Shown piece after piece: positions 1 to 6,925 of a stretch of 14,573 bases of DNA. The DNA comes from Sulfurimonas sp. Lineage in GTDB: Bacteria; Campylobacterota; Campylobacteria; Campylobacterales; Sulfurimonadaceae. The notes beneath the pieces are model-generated. The model was not told where the DNA came from. It saw only the letters and a program-made list of their open reading frames with translations, and searched no databases. Both the position numbers and the translations under genes were made by a program. Location of the stretch: the NCBI GenBank assembly GCA_027063295.1, contig JAMORZ010000053.1:1-14573 (forward strand), in the 5' to 3' direction. Within the stretch, counting starts at the first letter, position 1, and each line of letters opens with the position of its first letter.

Positions 1-35
1 TAGAGATTATCAGTGGTGTGGAGTCTATGAAATAA
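1..35 (+). CDS. atpG: ATP synthase F1 gamma subunit, C-terminal end only
   Basis: Only the last ten codons are present, reading EIISGVESMK and then TAA at 33-35; codons start at position 3 and the gene begins before the window. The residues fit the C-terminal helix of F1 gamma, the central rotor stalk (E. coli gamma ends in a similar E-I-V-S-G run). Its position directly before atpD is the usual atp order. The stop shares one base with the first possible atpD ATG (TAATG), so the two genes are probably translationally coupled. The call rests on a very short peptide plus gene order. Confidence 0.8.
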   Translation, partial: EIISGVESMK

Positions 36-36
36 T

Positions 37-40
37 GGAG
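37..40 (+). promoter_or_regulatory. Ribosome binding site selecting the atpD start at 47
   Basis: GGAG with a 6-base spacer to the ATG at 47. It overlaps the alternative ATG at 35-37, which itself shares a base with the atpG stop. The better spacing favours the downstream start. Confidence 0.6.
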
Positions 41-46
41 AAAAAT

Positions 47-1447
47 ATGATTGGAAAAATTAGCCAGGTAATGGGTCCTGTTGTTGATGTTGATTTTGAC
101 GGATATCTTCCGGTTATCAATGAAGCAATCGAAGTTAAAGTTAATTTAGAGGGTAGTGAGCACCGTTTAGTGCTTGAAGTTGCTGCTCACTTAGGTGATG
201 GTCGTGTACGTACTATTGCTATGGATATGAGTGAAGGTTTAGTTCGTGGTATGGATGCTACTGCTACTGGTGCTCCTATTAAAGTACCTGTTGGAGAAAA
301 AGTTCTTGGACGTATCTTCAATGTTATTGGTGAGACTATTGATGGTGGTGAGCAAGTTCAAGATGCTCCAGCATGGTCAATTCACCGTGCACCTCCTGCA
401 CTAGTAGATCAATCTACTACTACAGAGATGTTTGAAACTGGTATTAAAGTTGTTGACTTACTTGCTCCTTATGCAAAAGGTGGTAAAGTTGGACTCTTCG
501 GTGGTGCTGGTGTTGGTAAAACAGTTATCATCATGGAGCTTATCCACAATGTTGCACACGGGCACGACGGTCTTTCTGTTTTCGCCGGTGTTGGTGAGAG
601 AACTCGTGAAGGTAATGACCTTTACTACGAAATGAAAGAATCAAACGTACTTGACAAAGTTGCACTGTGCTACGGTCAAATGTCTGAGCCTCCAGGAGCA
701 CGTAACCGTATTGCTCTTACAGGTATTACTATGGCAGAGTACTTCCGTGATGAAAAAGGTCTTGATGTATTGATGTTTATCGATAATATCTTCCGTTTTG
801 CACAATCAGGTTCTGAGATGTCAGCACTTCTTGGTCGTATCCCTTCAGCTGTTGGTTACCAACCAACACTTTCTCGTGAGATGGGTGCTCTTCAAGATCG
901 TATTACATCTACAAAAACTGGTTCTATTACATCTGTTCAAGCTGTATATGTTCCTGCGGATGACTTGACTGACCCTGCTCCAGCTTCTGTATTTGCTCAC
1001 TTAGATGCAACAACAGTACTTAACCGTAAAATTGCGGAAAAAGGTATCTATCCTGCAGTTGATCCACTTGATTCAACTTCAAGACTCCTTGATCCACAAA
1101 TTATTGGTGAAGAGCATTATAATGTTGCTCGTGGTGTTCAACAAACACTTCAAAAATATAAAGATCTTCAAGATATCATTGCGATTCTTGGTATGGATGA
1201 GCTTAGTGAAGATGACAAAAATGTTGTTGAACGTGCTCGTAAAATTGAGAAATTCCTTTCTCAACCATTCTTCGTTGCTGAAGTATTTACAGGTGCTCCT
1301 GGTAAATATGTTAAACTTGAAGATACTATTGCAGGTTTCAAAGGTATTCTTGAAGGTAAATATGACCACATGTCTGAGAACTCTTTCTACATGGTTGGTG
1401 GTATGGATGAGGCTATCGCTAAACACGAGAAAAACACTAGTAAATAA
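47..1447 (+). CDS. atpD: F1 ATP synthase beta subunit (catalytic)
   Basis: This is the catalytic subunit of the F1 sector, making ATP from ADP and phosphate on the cytoplasmic side as gamma rotates. Counting from an in-frame ATG at 35, the Walker A motif GGAGVGKT is at residues 156-163, the catalytic glutamate of GERTREGND is near 188, a Walker B stretch VLMFIDNIF follows, and the DELSEDD segment (family DELSEED) is at 388-394. I place the start at 47 (466 residues): GGAG at 37-40 lies 6 bases before that ATG, whereas the ATG at 35 has its nearest GGAG 11 bases upstream, and the protein then begins MIGKISQVMG as in the family. The frame is open from 35 (470 residues). It sits between atpG and atpC, as is standard. 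Length and motifs are intact; identity is near certain and only the start is in doubt. Confidence 0.98.
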   Translation: MIGKISQVMGPVVDVDFDGYLPVINEAIEVKVNLEGSEHRLVLEVAAHLGDGRVRTIAMDMSEGLVRGMDATATGAPIKVPVGEKVLGRIFNVIGETIDGGEQVQDAPAWSIHRAPPALVDQSTTTEMFETGIKVVDLLAPYAKGGKVGLFGGAGVGKTVIIMELIHNVAHGHDGLSVFAGVGERTREGNDLYYEMKESNVLDKVALCYGQMSEPPGARNRIALTGITMAEYFRDEKGLDVLMFIDNIFRFAQSGSEMSALLGRIPSAVGYQPTLSREMGALQDRITSTKTGSITSVQAVYVPADDLTDPAPASVFAHLDATTVLNRKIAEKGIYPAVDPLDSTSRLLDPQIIGEEHYNVARGVQQTLQKYKDLQDIIAILGMDELSEDDKNVVERARKIEKFLSQPFFVAEVFTGAPGKYVKLEDTIAGFKGILEGKYDHMSENSFYMVGGMDEAIAKHEKNTSK

Positions 1448-1468
1448 GTGTTACTGTAAAGGACTGTA

Positions 1469-1861
1469 ATGGATAAGTTTAAACTTGAAATCCTAACACC
1501 TAATGGCGAAATCTTTAATGATGAAGTCCTTAGTGTGGTTCTCCCTGGTGAAGAGGGAGAGTTCGGCGTTTTAGCAGGACATGCATCTTTAACAACTTTG
1601 TTAGATGCAGGTGTTGTTGATGTTGAAAAGGAAGATAAATCAGTCGAATCGATTCTTATCAACTGGGGAGTAGTTCAAGTTGATGAGGAAAAAGTAATTG
1701 TTTTAGTTGAAGGTGCTGCACCAATTCGTGGTACAACAGAGTCTGAAATTGCTGCTGCATTAGATGATGCTAAGAAACTGATTGAAGATATTGCAGATGC
1801 AAACCCTGCAATAGCTGCAGTTTCTGCAAAAATCGAGTCTGCTGCACAAAATTTACTTTAA
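1469..1861 (+). CDS. atpC: F1 ATP synthase epsilon subunit
   Basis: A 130-residue epsilon subunit of F1, which binds gamma in the central stalk and can inhibit ATP hydrolysis. The N-terminal beta-sandwich shows the family pattern: LEILTPNGEIF near residues 6-16, LPGEEGEFGVLAGHASL near 25-41, and a conserved NWGVVQV strand near 65-71. The C-terminal helical hairpin (about 90-130) is rich in Ala and Glu, as expected. The start is supported by AAAGGA at 1458-1463, five bases before the ATG. It follows atpD by 21 bases and ends only 2 bases before tolQ with no terminator between, so read-through into the Tol genes is likely. Confidence 0.97.
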   Translation: MDKFKLEILTPNGEIFNDEVLSVVLPGEEGEFGVLAGHASLTTLLDAGVVDVEKEDKSVESILINWGVVQVDEEKVIVLVEGAAPIRGTTESEIAAALDDAKKLIEDIADANPAIAAVSAKIESAAQNLL

Positions 1862-1863
1862 TA

Positions 1864-2430
1864 ATGATTAACAATTTAATCGATTTTTATCTTAAAAGTC
1901 ATCCGGTTACAATAGGTGTACTTGCTCTTTTAGCTCTATACTTTATTGTGTTAAACTGGGTGTTTTTTTACCGCTATTTTTCTCTTAATAGTTGGCTCTC
2001 TCGTGAGAGTGGTTCTTTAGAGTCACTTCTTATGGGGGCTTCAACTGTTAACGAAAACTCCTTTTTAAATAATTTTATCAAAACAAGTGCAATTGTTTCC
2101 AAAGAAGTTTTAGCTTTAGGAATGTTAGCGGCTACAAAAGAAGCTACAAAAGGGCTTTCAATTCTTTCAATATTTGCTTCTACTACTCCTTTTATTGGCT
2201 TGTTTGGTACTGTTGTTTCTATTTTAGATACTTTTACTCACATTGGGCAAACAAGTGGTAGTATGTCCGTTATCTCAAGTGGTGTAAGTGATGCATTGAT
2301 CGCAACAGCAGCTGGTATTTTTGTAGCTATTTTTGCATATACATATCATCAGATTCTCAAAAGAAAGTCGTATGAACTTGTCTCTTATCTTCAAATGCAA
2401 AGTGATGCAATACTAGCACGTAAGGTGTAG
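1864..2430 (+). CDS. tolQ: TolQ-like proton channel subunit (MotA/TolQ/ExbB family)
   Basis: A 188-residue inner-membrane protein of the MotA/TolQ/ExbB family. With TolR it forms the proton-driven motor that energises the TolA-like protein and Pal during envelope constriction. Three membrane segments are visible: about residues 17-37, 100-124 and 143-163. The second carries the signature TPFIGLFGTV and the third DALIATAAGI; the threonines at 116 and 148 match the polar pore residues of the family. It is shorter than E. coli TolQ (about 230 residues), mainly in the cytoplasmic loop. No Shine-Dalgarno is visible before the ATG, and the atpC stop is 2 bases upstream, so translation probably depends on coupling. 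Sequence alone could equally suggest ExbB; the following tolB-pal genes make the Tol role more likely. Confidence 0.92.
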   Translation: MINNLIDFYLKSHPVTIGVLALLALYFIVLNWVFFYRYFSLNSWLSRESGSLESLLMGASTVNENSFLNNFIKTSAIVSKEVLALGMLAATKEATKGLSILSIFASTTPFIGLFGTVVSILDTFTHIGQTSGSMSVISSGVSDALIATAAGIFVAIFAYTYHQILKRKSYELVSYLQMQSDAILARKV

Positions 2431-2432
2431 TT

Positions 2433-2825
2433 GTGTTATATGATTGGGAAGATAAGCCAGAGTTAAACATCACTCCTCTTGTTGATGTGATGTTAGTTCT
2501 TTTAGCTATCTTGATGGTGATTGCTCCAAATATTATTTTTGAGGAAAATATAAAACTTCCTCAAGGATCAGTTACAAAGCAGATATCTAAAATACCCCCT
2601 GTTCATATAACAATAGATAAAGATAAAGTACTCAAAGTAAACAAAGAGATCTATCTTCTAAACAATTTTATAGAAAATTTTTATAAAAAATCAAAAGAGT
2701 TCAACAAAGATGCAACAGTACTAATTAGTGCAGATAAAAGTTTAGATTATGGTGTGGTGATGTCAGTTCTTGCTGCTGTAAAACAAGCAGGATTTCGTGA
2801 GGTATCATTAGCTACAAATGGATAA
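2433..2825 (+). CDS. tolR: TolR-like proton channel subunit (ExbD/TolR family)
   Basis: A 130-residue partner of TolQ with one membrane helix and a periplasmic domain. The start is a GTG at 2433, with AAGG at 2422-2425 inside the end of tolQ, 7 bases upstream. The N-terminus reads NITPLVDVMLVLL, and Asp18 in the helix corresponds to the protonatable aspartate of TolR/ExbD. The C-terminal periplasmic part (about residues 94-128) has the family pattern VLISADKSLDYGVVMSVL followed by an AGF turn. It overlaps the next gene by 8 bases. As with tolQ, family membership is certain; Tol rather than Exb is inferred from the neighbours. Confidence 0.93.
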   Translation: MLYDWEDKPELNITPLVDVMLVLLAILMVIAPNIIFEENIKLPQGSVTKQISKIPPVHITIDKDKVLKVNKEIYLLNNFIENFYKKSKEFNKDATVLISADKSLDYGVVMSVLAAVKQAGFREVSLATNG

Positions 2826-3546
2826 GGAACAACAATATTTCTACATAAGTGGATTTTTATCTCTTATGTTGTTTGCGATGATACTTTTCTTTTTTATCAT
2901 GATGTTATTCTCTCCTGTAAACAAAAAGATATATGGCTTAGAAAAAGATAATTATATATCTGTTAGTGTTTCTATCGCACCTGTTATGCAAAAAAAGCCA
3001 AAACAAGTAAAAAAAGTTGCTCCTGTTGTAAATCCAGTAAGTACCACAGAAGATACAGATATGAGTGAAGATATTGATGTTAATGATCTTTTTAGTGATG
3101 TGTGGACAAAAAAGATTCAAAAACCTCAAATAAAAAAAGTCACAAGAAGAAATTTAGATGCAATACGTCAAAAAATTAAAGTTCCTCAAGTAAAAAAAAC
3201 TCTTAGCACGAAACAGGATTTACATCTCAATGAAAAAAATCTACAATCAGAGGAAAATAGCTCTTCAAAGGCAAATGAGGTAAATGAATATTTAGCTAAA
3301 ATTCAAGCAATTGTTTATGAGCATTTTTTTGTTCCACCAAACACACAGGGGTTGAGTGTAAAAGCTGTTATTGAGTTAAATGCACTTGGTAAGCTTTTGG
3401 ATTTTCGTATTTTACAATATTCTAGTAATGATGCTCTCAACAAAGAAGCTGATAGAATTAGAGAAAGACTACGATCTGTTGTATTTCCACGTAACCCTCT
3501 AAATATAAAAAGTAGAACTATCATTCTATTGAAGTCGAAGGAGTAG
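2818..3546 (+). CDS. tolA: TolA-like anchored protein with TonB/TolA C-terminal domain
   Basis: A 242-residue protein placed where TolA belongs. Residues about 9-31 form one hydrophobic membrane anchor. Residues about 55-155 are a lysine-rich linker with three similar short segments: PKQVKK at 61-66, PQIKK at 103-107 and PQVKK at 123-127. Residues about 154-242 look like a TonB/TolA C-terminal domain: a helix containing YLAKIQAIV, the strands GLSVKAVIELNALGKL and LLDFRILQYSS, then a helix with repeated Arg and Glu, and FPRNP. It should span the periplasm and pass energy from TolQ-TolR to Pal or TolB. It is much shorter than E. coli TolA (421 residues). The start overlaps tolR by 8 bases. A TonB role cannot be excluded from sequence, but no TonB-dependent receptor is nearby. 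Confidence 0.82.
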   Translation: MDKEQQYFYISGFLSLMLFAMILFFFIMMLFSPVNKKIYGLEKDNYISVSVSIAPVMQKKPKQVKKVAPVVNPVSTTEDTDMSEDIDVNDLFSDVWTKKIQKPQIKKVTRRNLDAIRQKIKVPQVKKTLSTKQDLHLNEKNLQSEENSSSKANEVNEYLAKIQAIVYEHFFVPPNTQGLSVKAVIELNALGKLLDFRILQYSSNDALNKEADRIRERLRSVVFPRNPLNIKSRTIILLKSKE

Positions 3547-3549
3547 AGT

Positions 3550-4803
3550 ATGAAATATATATTACTCATTATGTTATCATGGAGTATAACTTTTGCGAGT
3601 GATGCAACTATTGAAGTTATCAAAAAAGCAGAGACATTGCCCTCATTAGCTATAGAAGATGCATCAATCAATTATGATGATACATTTAAACTTCGCTTCT
3701 TTAAAATGTTGGTTGCAGATATGAATGTTTTATCACTCTTTAATGTTGATCGTCATCATAGAATAGCTCATTTTAATGATGTTGATGTTCTTGTTGAAAA
3801 TAAGGATGCAGAGTATGTTTTGAGATATATGATGTCTCAAGATGATGATGAATCATTGCGTGTAAGTGTTAAACTTATCAATGCAAATGAGGTTATCTTT
3901 TCAAAAAACTATAAAGTGAGTAAAAAAGATAGCTACTATATGTTTATCTCTCATGCAATTGCTTATGATATCAATGACTACATGGGTGAACCATCGGTTG
4001 CTTGGATGAAAAGAAAAGTTATCTTTTCACGTGTGGTAGCTCCAAGAAAGAGTGAAATTGTGATCGCTGATTATACTTTAACATACCAGCAAGCTGTTAT
4101 TCAAGGTGGCTTCAATCTATTTCCAAAGTGGGCAAATAAAGCACAAAATGCATTTTATTATAGTTCGTTGAGTGGGAAAGTACCAACATTGAAGTATGTA
4201 GATTTAAAAACAGGAACAGTTCAAAGTGTGATGAGCTCTGATGGGATGATGATCTGTTCAGATGTGAGTGATGATGGAAATCTACTCCTTTTGACTATGG
4301 CAAAAAATGGACAACCTGATATATATACTTATGATAAAAAACGCAATAGACTCAAAAGAGAAACAACCTATAGTGGTATTGATGTAAATGCTCAATTTAG
4401 AGACAGAGACTCTTTTGTATTTATTTCAAATCGTTTGGGATATCCAAATGTTTTTGCTAAAAAGCTTGGAAGTGATGAAGTGGAACAACTTGTTTACTAT
4501 GGTAGAAGTAACTCAGCATGTTCTGCTCATGGAGAGTATGTGGTTTACAAAGCTCGTGAAACATCAAATGCTTTTAGTAAAAATACATTTAATCTCCATC
4601 TTATATCTACAAAAACAGATTTTATACGAAGACTTACAGCTACAGGTGTAAATGAATTTCCAAGATTTTCTAAAGATGGTGATGCAATTATATTTATCAA
4701 AAATTATAAAAATCAAAGCTCAATAGGTATTATTCGTTTAAACCATAATAAGAACTACCTTTTCCCGCTAAAATTTGGTCGTGTCCAATCGATGGATTGG
4801 TAA
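3550..4803 (+). CDS. tolB: Tol-Pal system beta-propeller protein TolB
   Basis: A 417-residue periplasmic protein that binds Pal and links it to the inner-membrane Tol complex. An N-terminal signal peptide is visible (residues 1 to about 16, with cleavage likely after ITFA). Residues about 20-160 form the TolB N-terminal domain. From about 190 onward come repeated PD40/WD40-like blades: FPKWANKAQNAFYYSS, CSDVSDDGNLLLLT, FVFISNRLGYPNVF, and near the C-terminus FPRFSKDGDAIIF. The ATG has a strong site, GAAGGAG at 3537-3543, with 6-base spacing, and follows the tolA stop by 3 bases. Length matches TolB (about 430 residues). The neighbours tolA and pal confirm the call. Confidence 0.95.
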   Translation: MKYILLIMLSWSITFASDATIEVIKKAETLPSLAIEDASINYDDTFKLRFFKMLVADMNVLSLFNVDRHHRIAHFNDVDVLVENKDAEYVLRYMMSQDDDESLRVSVKLINANEVIFSKNYKVSKKDSYYMFISHAIAYDINDYMGEPSVAWMKRKVIFSRVVAPRKSEIVIADYTLTYQQAVIQGGFNLFPKWANKAQNAFYYSSLSGKVPTLKYVDLKTGTVQSVMSSDGMMICSDVSDDGNLLLLTMAKNGQPDIYTYDKKRNRLKRETTYSGIDVNAQFRDRDSFVFISNRLGYPNVFAKKLGSDEVEQLVYYGRSNSACSAHGEYVVYKARETSNAFSKNTFNLHLISTKTDFIRRLTATGVNEFPRFSKDGDAIIFIKNYKNQSSIGIIRLNHNKNYLFPLKFGRVQSMDW

Positions 4804-4822
4804 AAAGTTAATATTTTTTAGG

Positions 4823-4828
4823 TATAAT
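4823..4828 (+). promoter_or_regulatory. Candidate -10 element upstream of pal
   Basis: TATAAT lies in a very AT-rich 55-base gap between tolB and pal, about 30 bases before the pal ATG. No clear -35 element is seen, which is common for housekeeping promoters in Campylobacterota. A GAGGAA ribosome site at 4845-4850 follows, 8 bases before the ATG. An independent promoter would fit the high expression expected of Pal. Position and sequence only; no direct evidence. Confidence 0.5.
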
Positions 4829-4858
4829 ATTTCAATTTTAATTTGAGGAATTTGTATA

Positions 4859-5410
4859 ATGAAAAGCATAGTACTTTCAGGTGTGGTAGCAGCACTTTTA
4901 GTTTTTACTGGATGTAGTAAAGATCCTGCAGTTGATCAAAAAGCAGATGCAGCACAAGATGTGGCTCAAGAGCAAGCAGCACAAGAAGTAGCACCAGTTG
5001 CAACAGAAACGGTTAGCACAGAGGATAGTGTTGTGAATTCAGACTCAAATAGTATGAGTATGAGTGATGTTGAGTCTCAACTTCCAACTATCTATTTTGG
5101 ATTTGATAAGTTTAGTATTGATCCAGAGATGCAAGAAAAAATCGATATGGCAGTTGCACTTGGAAACAAAGAGGCTGCATCATATAGTGTAAAACTTGAA
5201 GGAAACTGTGATGAGTGGGGAAGTGATGAGTATAACTTCGCACTTGGTTTAAAACGTGCAAACTCAGTAAAAAAAGCTATGGTAGCTCAGGGTGTTGATG
5301 CATCTCGTATTGCTATGGTAAGTTATGGAGAATCAAACCCTGTGTGTACAGATAAAACACAAGAGTGTTGGGCTAAAAATCGTCGTGTAGATTTTAAACT
5401 TCTTCCATAG
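4859..5410 (+). CDS. pal: Peptidoglycan-associated lipoprotein Pal (Omp18-like)
   Basis: A 183-residue outer-membrane lipoprotein that tethers the outer membrane to peptidoglycan and is moved by the Tol motor. The signal peptide ends in a lipobox FTGC with the lipidated cysteine at residue 19. Residues about 20-75 are an Ala/Gln/Glu-rich linker. The OmpA-C domain covers about 76-183: IYFGFDKFSIDPE, then GNCDEWGSDEYNFALG, the ANSVKKAM helix and the terminal NRRVDFKLLP. Cys163 and Cys170 could form a disulfide in the periplasm. Cys117 is an extra cysteine where E. coli Pal has Thr in its GHTDERG segment. The call is firm by sequence and by position after tolB. Confidence 0.97.
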   Translation: MKSIVLSGVVAALLVFTGCSKDPAVDQKADAAQDVAQEQAAQEVAPVATETVSTEDSVVNSDSNSMSMSDVESQLPTIYFGFDKFSIDPEMQEKIDMAVALGNKEAASYSVKLEGNCDEWGSDEYNFALGLKRANSVKKAMVAQGVDASRIAMVSYGESNPVCTDKTQECWAKNRRVDFKLLP

Positions 5411-5422
5411 GTTATTTAACTT

Positions 5423-6319
5423 ATGAAAAAGAGTACAATAGCTATAGCTTTTACAACTCTTCTTTCTTCTTTTCTTAGTGCCGAGCCATCTGCGTTTGGT
5501 GCTGGGGACCTTGATAGTCCTGCCCCTTATGGACTTACTTCCAATGAAAAAGTTATTTTAGAAACAAAGAAAAAACTCCATACAGTTGTTGTCAAAAGTA
5601 ATAATCAAGCAAATGAAGTAGAATCACTACGTGAAAGAATTGATGGACTACAGAGTATTGTAGAGAGTTTAAGCAGAAAGTCACATAAAAATAAGCTAGA
5701 ACTCAAAAAATTACGTGAAGAAAACCTTCATAAATCACAAAATAGTGATGAGTATGAGAAACGATTAAGTGAAGTTGTTGAGCATAATGCTCTCTCAATA
5801 GAGGAAACAAAAAAGCTTTTAGAAGATATGAATCTTCTTGTGTTAGCAATTCAAAAAGACTATGTAACAAAAGCAGAGTTTCAGGCTCTTATAAAAGATG
5901 TTAACAAGTTTAAAGAGTTGATGGCAAAAGAGTTAAAAGCATCAGCTCCATCAAAAAAATCGAAAAAATCGAGTGCTCTTCTTTATAAAGAAGCAAAAGA
6001 GTATTTCAATAAAAAATACTACACAAAAGCAATTGAAAATTACGAAACATTAATAAAACGTAATTACAAGCCTGCATATTCACATTATATGATTGGCGAA
6101 ATGAACTACAGAAGAAAAAATTATGCAAATGCTTTATCGTATTTCAAGAAAAGTACAGCATTATACTCAAAAGGTTCGTATATGCCCAATTTAATGTTGC
6201 ACTCTGCTATTGCTATGCAAGAGACAGGTGATAAAAAACATGCAAATGCATTTTTTAAGGCAATCATAAAAAAATATCCAGATTCAAAAGAAGCAAGAGA
6301 AGCTAAAAAATATCTATAA
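5423..6319 (+). CDS. cpoB: Tol-Pal associated coiled-coil/TPR protein CpoB (YbgF)
   Basis: A 298-residue periplasmic protein of the YbgF/CpoB type, which in E. coli coordinates peptidoglycan synthesis with Tol-driven constriction. The signal peptide occupies residues 1 to about 20 (cleavage near FLSA). A long charged, heptad-like region at about 40-175 suggests a coiled coil (for example VESLRERIDGLQSIVESL). After a Lys/Ser hinge (177-184), about 185-298 reads as TPR repeats: LYKEAKEYFNKKYYTKAIENY, then YMIGEMNYRRKNYANALSYF, and a final helix pair ending in YPDSKEAREAKKYL. The start lies 12 bases after the pal stop with only a weak ribosome site. The predicted coiled-coil segment is longer than in E. 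coli, and exact domain edges are estimates. Confidence 0.88.
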   Translation: MKKSTIAIAFTTLLSSFLSAEPSAFGAGDLDSPAPYGLTSNEKVILETKKKLHTVVVKSNNQANEVESLRERIDGLQSIVESLSRKSHKNKLELKKLREENLHKSQNSDEYEKRLSEVVEHNALSIEETKKLLEDMNLLVLAIQKDYVTKAEFQALIKDVNKFKELMAKELKASAPSKKSKKSSALLYKEAKEYFNKKYYTKAIENYETLIKRNYKPAYSHYMIGEMNYRRKNYANALSYFKKSTALYSKGSYMPNLMLHSAIAMQETGDKKHANAFFKAIIKKYPDSKEAREAKKYL

Positions 6320-6327
6320 ATATAAAA

Positions 6328-6350
6328 GAGGCTTGAAGCTTTTCAGCCTC
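6328..6350 (+). terminator. Hairpin after cpoB, possible weak terminator
   Basis: GAGGCT and GAA pair with TTC and AGCCTC around a GCTT loop, with one bulged T. No T-run follows on the + strand (the next bases are AATATATAAT), so intrinsic termination of the Tol transcript would be weak. Read on the - strand the hairpin is followed by CTTTTATA, a slightly better T-tract, but no - strand gene ends here. It may be a processing or stabilising stem. Confidence 0.4.
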
Positions 6351-6360
6351 AATATATAAT
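6333..6360 (+). promoter_or_regulatory. Candidate sigma70-type promoter for slyD
   Basis: TATAAT at 6355-6360 has TTGAAG at 6333-6338 as a possible -35 element, with a 16-base spacer. It lies about 44 bases before the slyD ATG and overlaps the hairpin after cpoB. AAGG at 6390-6393 is the probable ribosome site. It would separate the slyD-to-ttcA-like run from the Tol genes. The sequence match is good, but AT-rich DNA yields such matches easily. Confidence 0.45.
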
Positions 6361-6403
6361 ATTATGATAAAATCTCAAAAATTAAAAATAAGGTTTATAA
6401 GCC

Positions 6404-6925
6404 ATGGCAATTGAAACAAATCAAATCGTATCTATCGAGTATGAAGTACGTGATGGAGATAAAGTAGTAGATTCTAATGTAGGTGGAGCTCCACTGGTTT
6501 TTATGTTTGGAAAAGGACAAATCATTCCTGGTCTTGAAAAAGGGATTGAGAATATGGCAATTGGTGAAAAAGCTGATGTTCTTGTAAAACCTGCTGATGC
6601 ATACGGTGAGTATAATGAAGAAGCTACTCAAGAAGTTCCAAAAGATCAGTTTGCTGGAATTGATTTAGAAGTTGGTATGACACTTTATGGTCAAGGTGAA
6701 GATGGAAGTACTGTTCAAGTAACAGTAAAAGAGATCAAAGAAGATGCAGTAGTAATAGACTTTAACCATCCACTTGCTGGAAAAGATCTTATGTTTACGG
6801 TGACTCTTAACAATGTAAGAGAAGCAACACCAGAAGAGGTTATGACTGGTATTCCTGCTGAAAATCAACAAGCAGATGATGGATGTTGTGGAACAGGTGG
6901 CGGCAGCGGCTGTGGATGTCACTAA
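6404..6925 (+). CDS. slyD: SlyD-type FKBP peptidyl-prolyl cis-trans isomerase
   Basis: A 173-residue cytoplasmic prolyl isomerase and chaperone of the SlyD family, which also handles nickel for [NiFe]-hydrogenase or urease maturation. The FKBP core appears in two pieces, about residues 1-68 (VSIEYEVRDGDKVVDSN, GKGQIIPGLEKGIENM) and 120-140 (FNHPLAGKDLMFTV). They flank an insert-in-flap chaperone domain at about 69-119. The C-terminal tail has CCGTGGGSGCGCH (161-173), four Cys and one His, a shortened form of the metal-binding tail of E. coli SlyD. The tail codons make a local GC-rich patch. The next gene begins inside this tail in another frame. Family call is certain; nickel handling is inferred from the tail. 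Confidence 0.96.
   Translation: MAIETNQIVSIEYEVRDGDKVVDSNVGGAPLVFMFGKGQIIPGLEKGIENMAIGEKADVLVKPADAYGEYNEEATQEVPKDQFAGIDLEVGMTLYGQGEDGSTVQVTVKEIKEDAVVIDFNHPLAGKDLMFTVTLNNVREATPEEVMTGIPAENQQADDGCCGTGGGSGCGCH

Noticed and set aside
1079..1426. Open frame of about 115 codons on the - strand inside atpD
   Set aside because: It lies fully within the strongly supported atpD gene, has no ribosome site or family resemblance, and is explained by codon bias of the sense gene.
1005..1469. Open frame of 154 codons on the + strand overlapping the end of atpD
   Set aside because: It is a shifted-frame shadow of atpD; its composition (Leu/Val/Lys-rich, low complexity) and lack of any motif do not suggest a protein.
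1864..3546. ExbB-ExbD-TonB iron-uptake energising system
   Set aside because: The three proteins could fit by family, but tolB, pal and cpoB follow directly, no TonB-dependent receptor or Fur-like site is nearby, and the Tol role fits better.
6891..6925. GC-rich patch at the end of slyD as a sign of transferred DNA
   Set aside because: The patch is fully explained by the Gly/Cys codons of the SlyD metal-binding tail.
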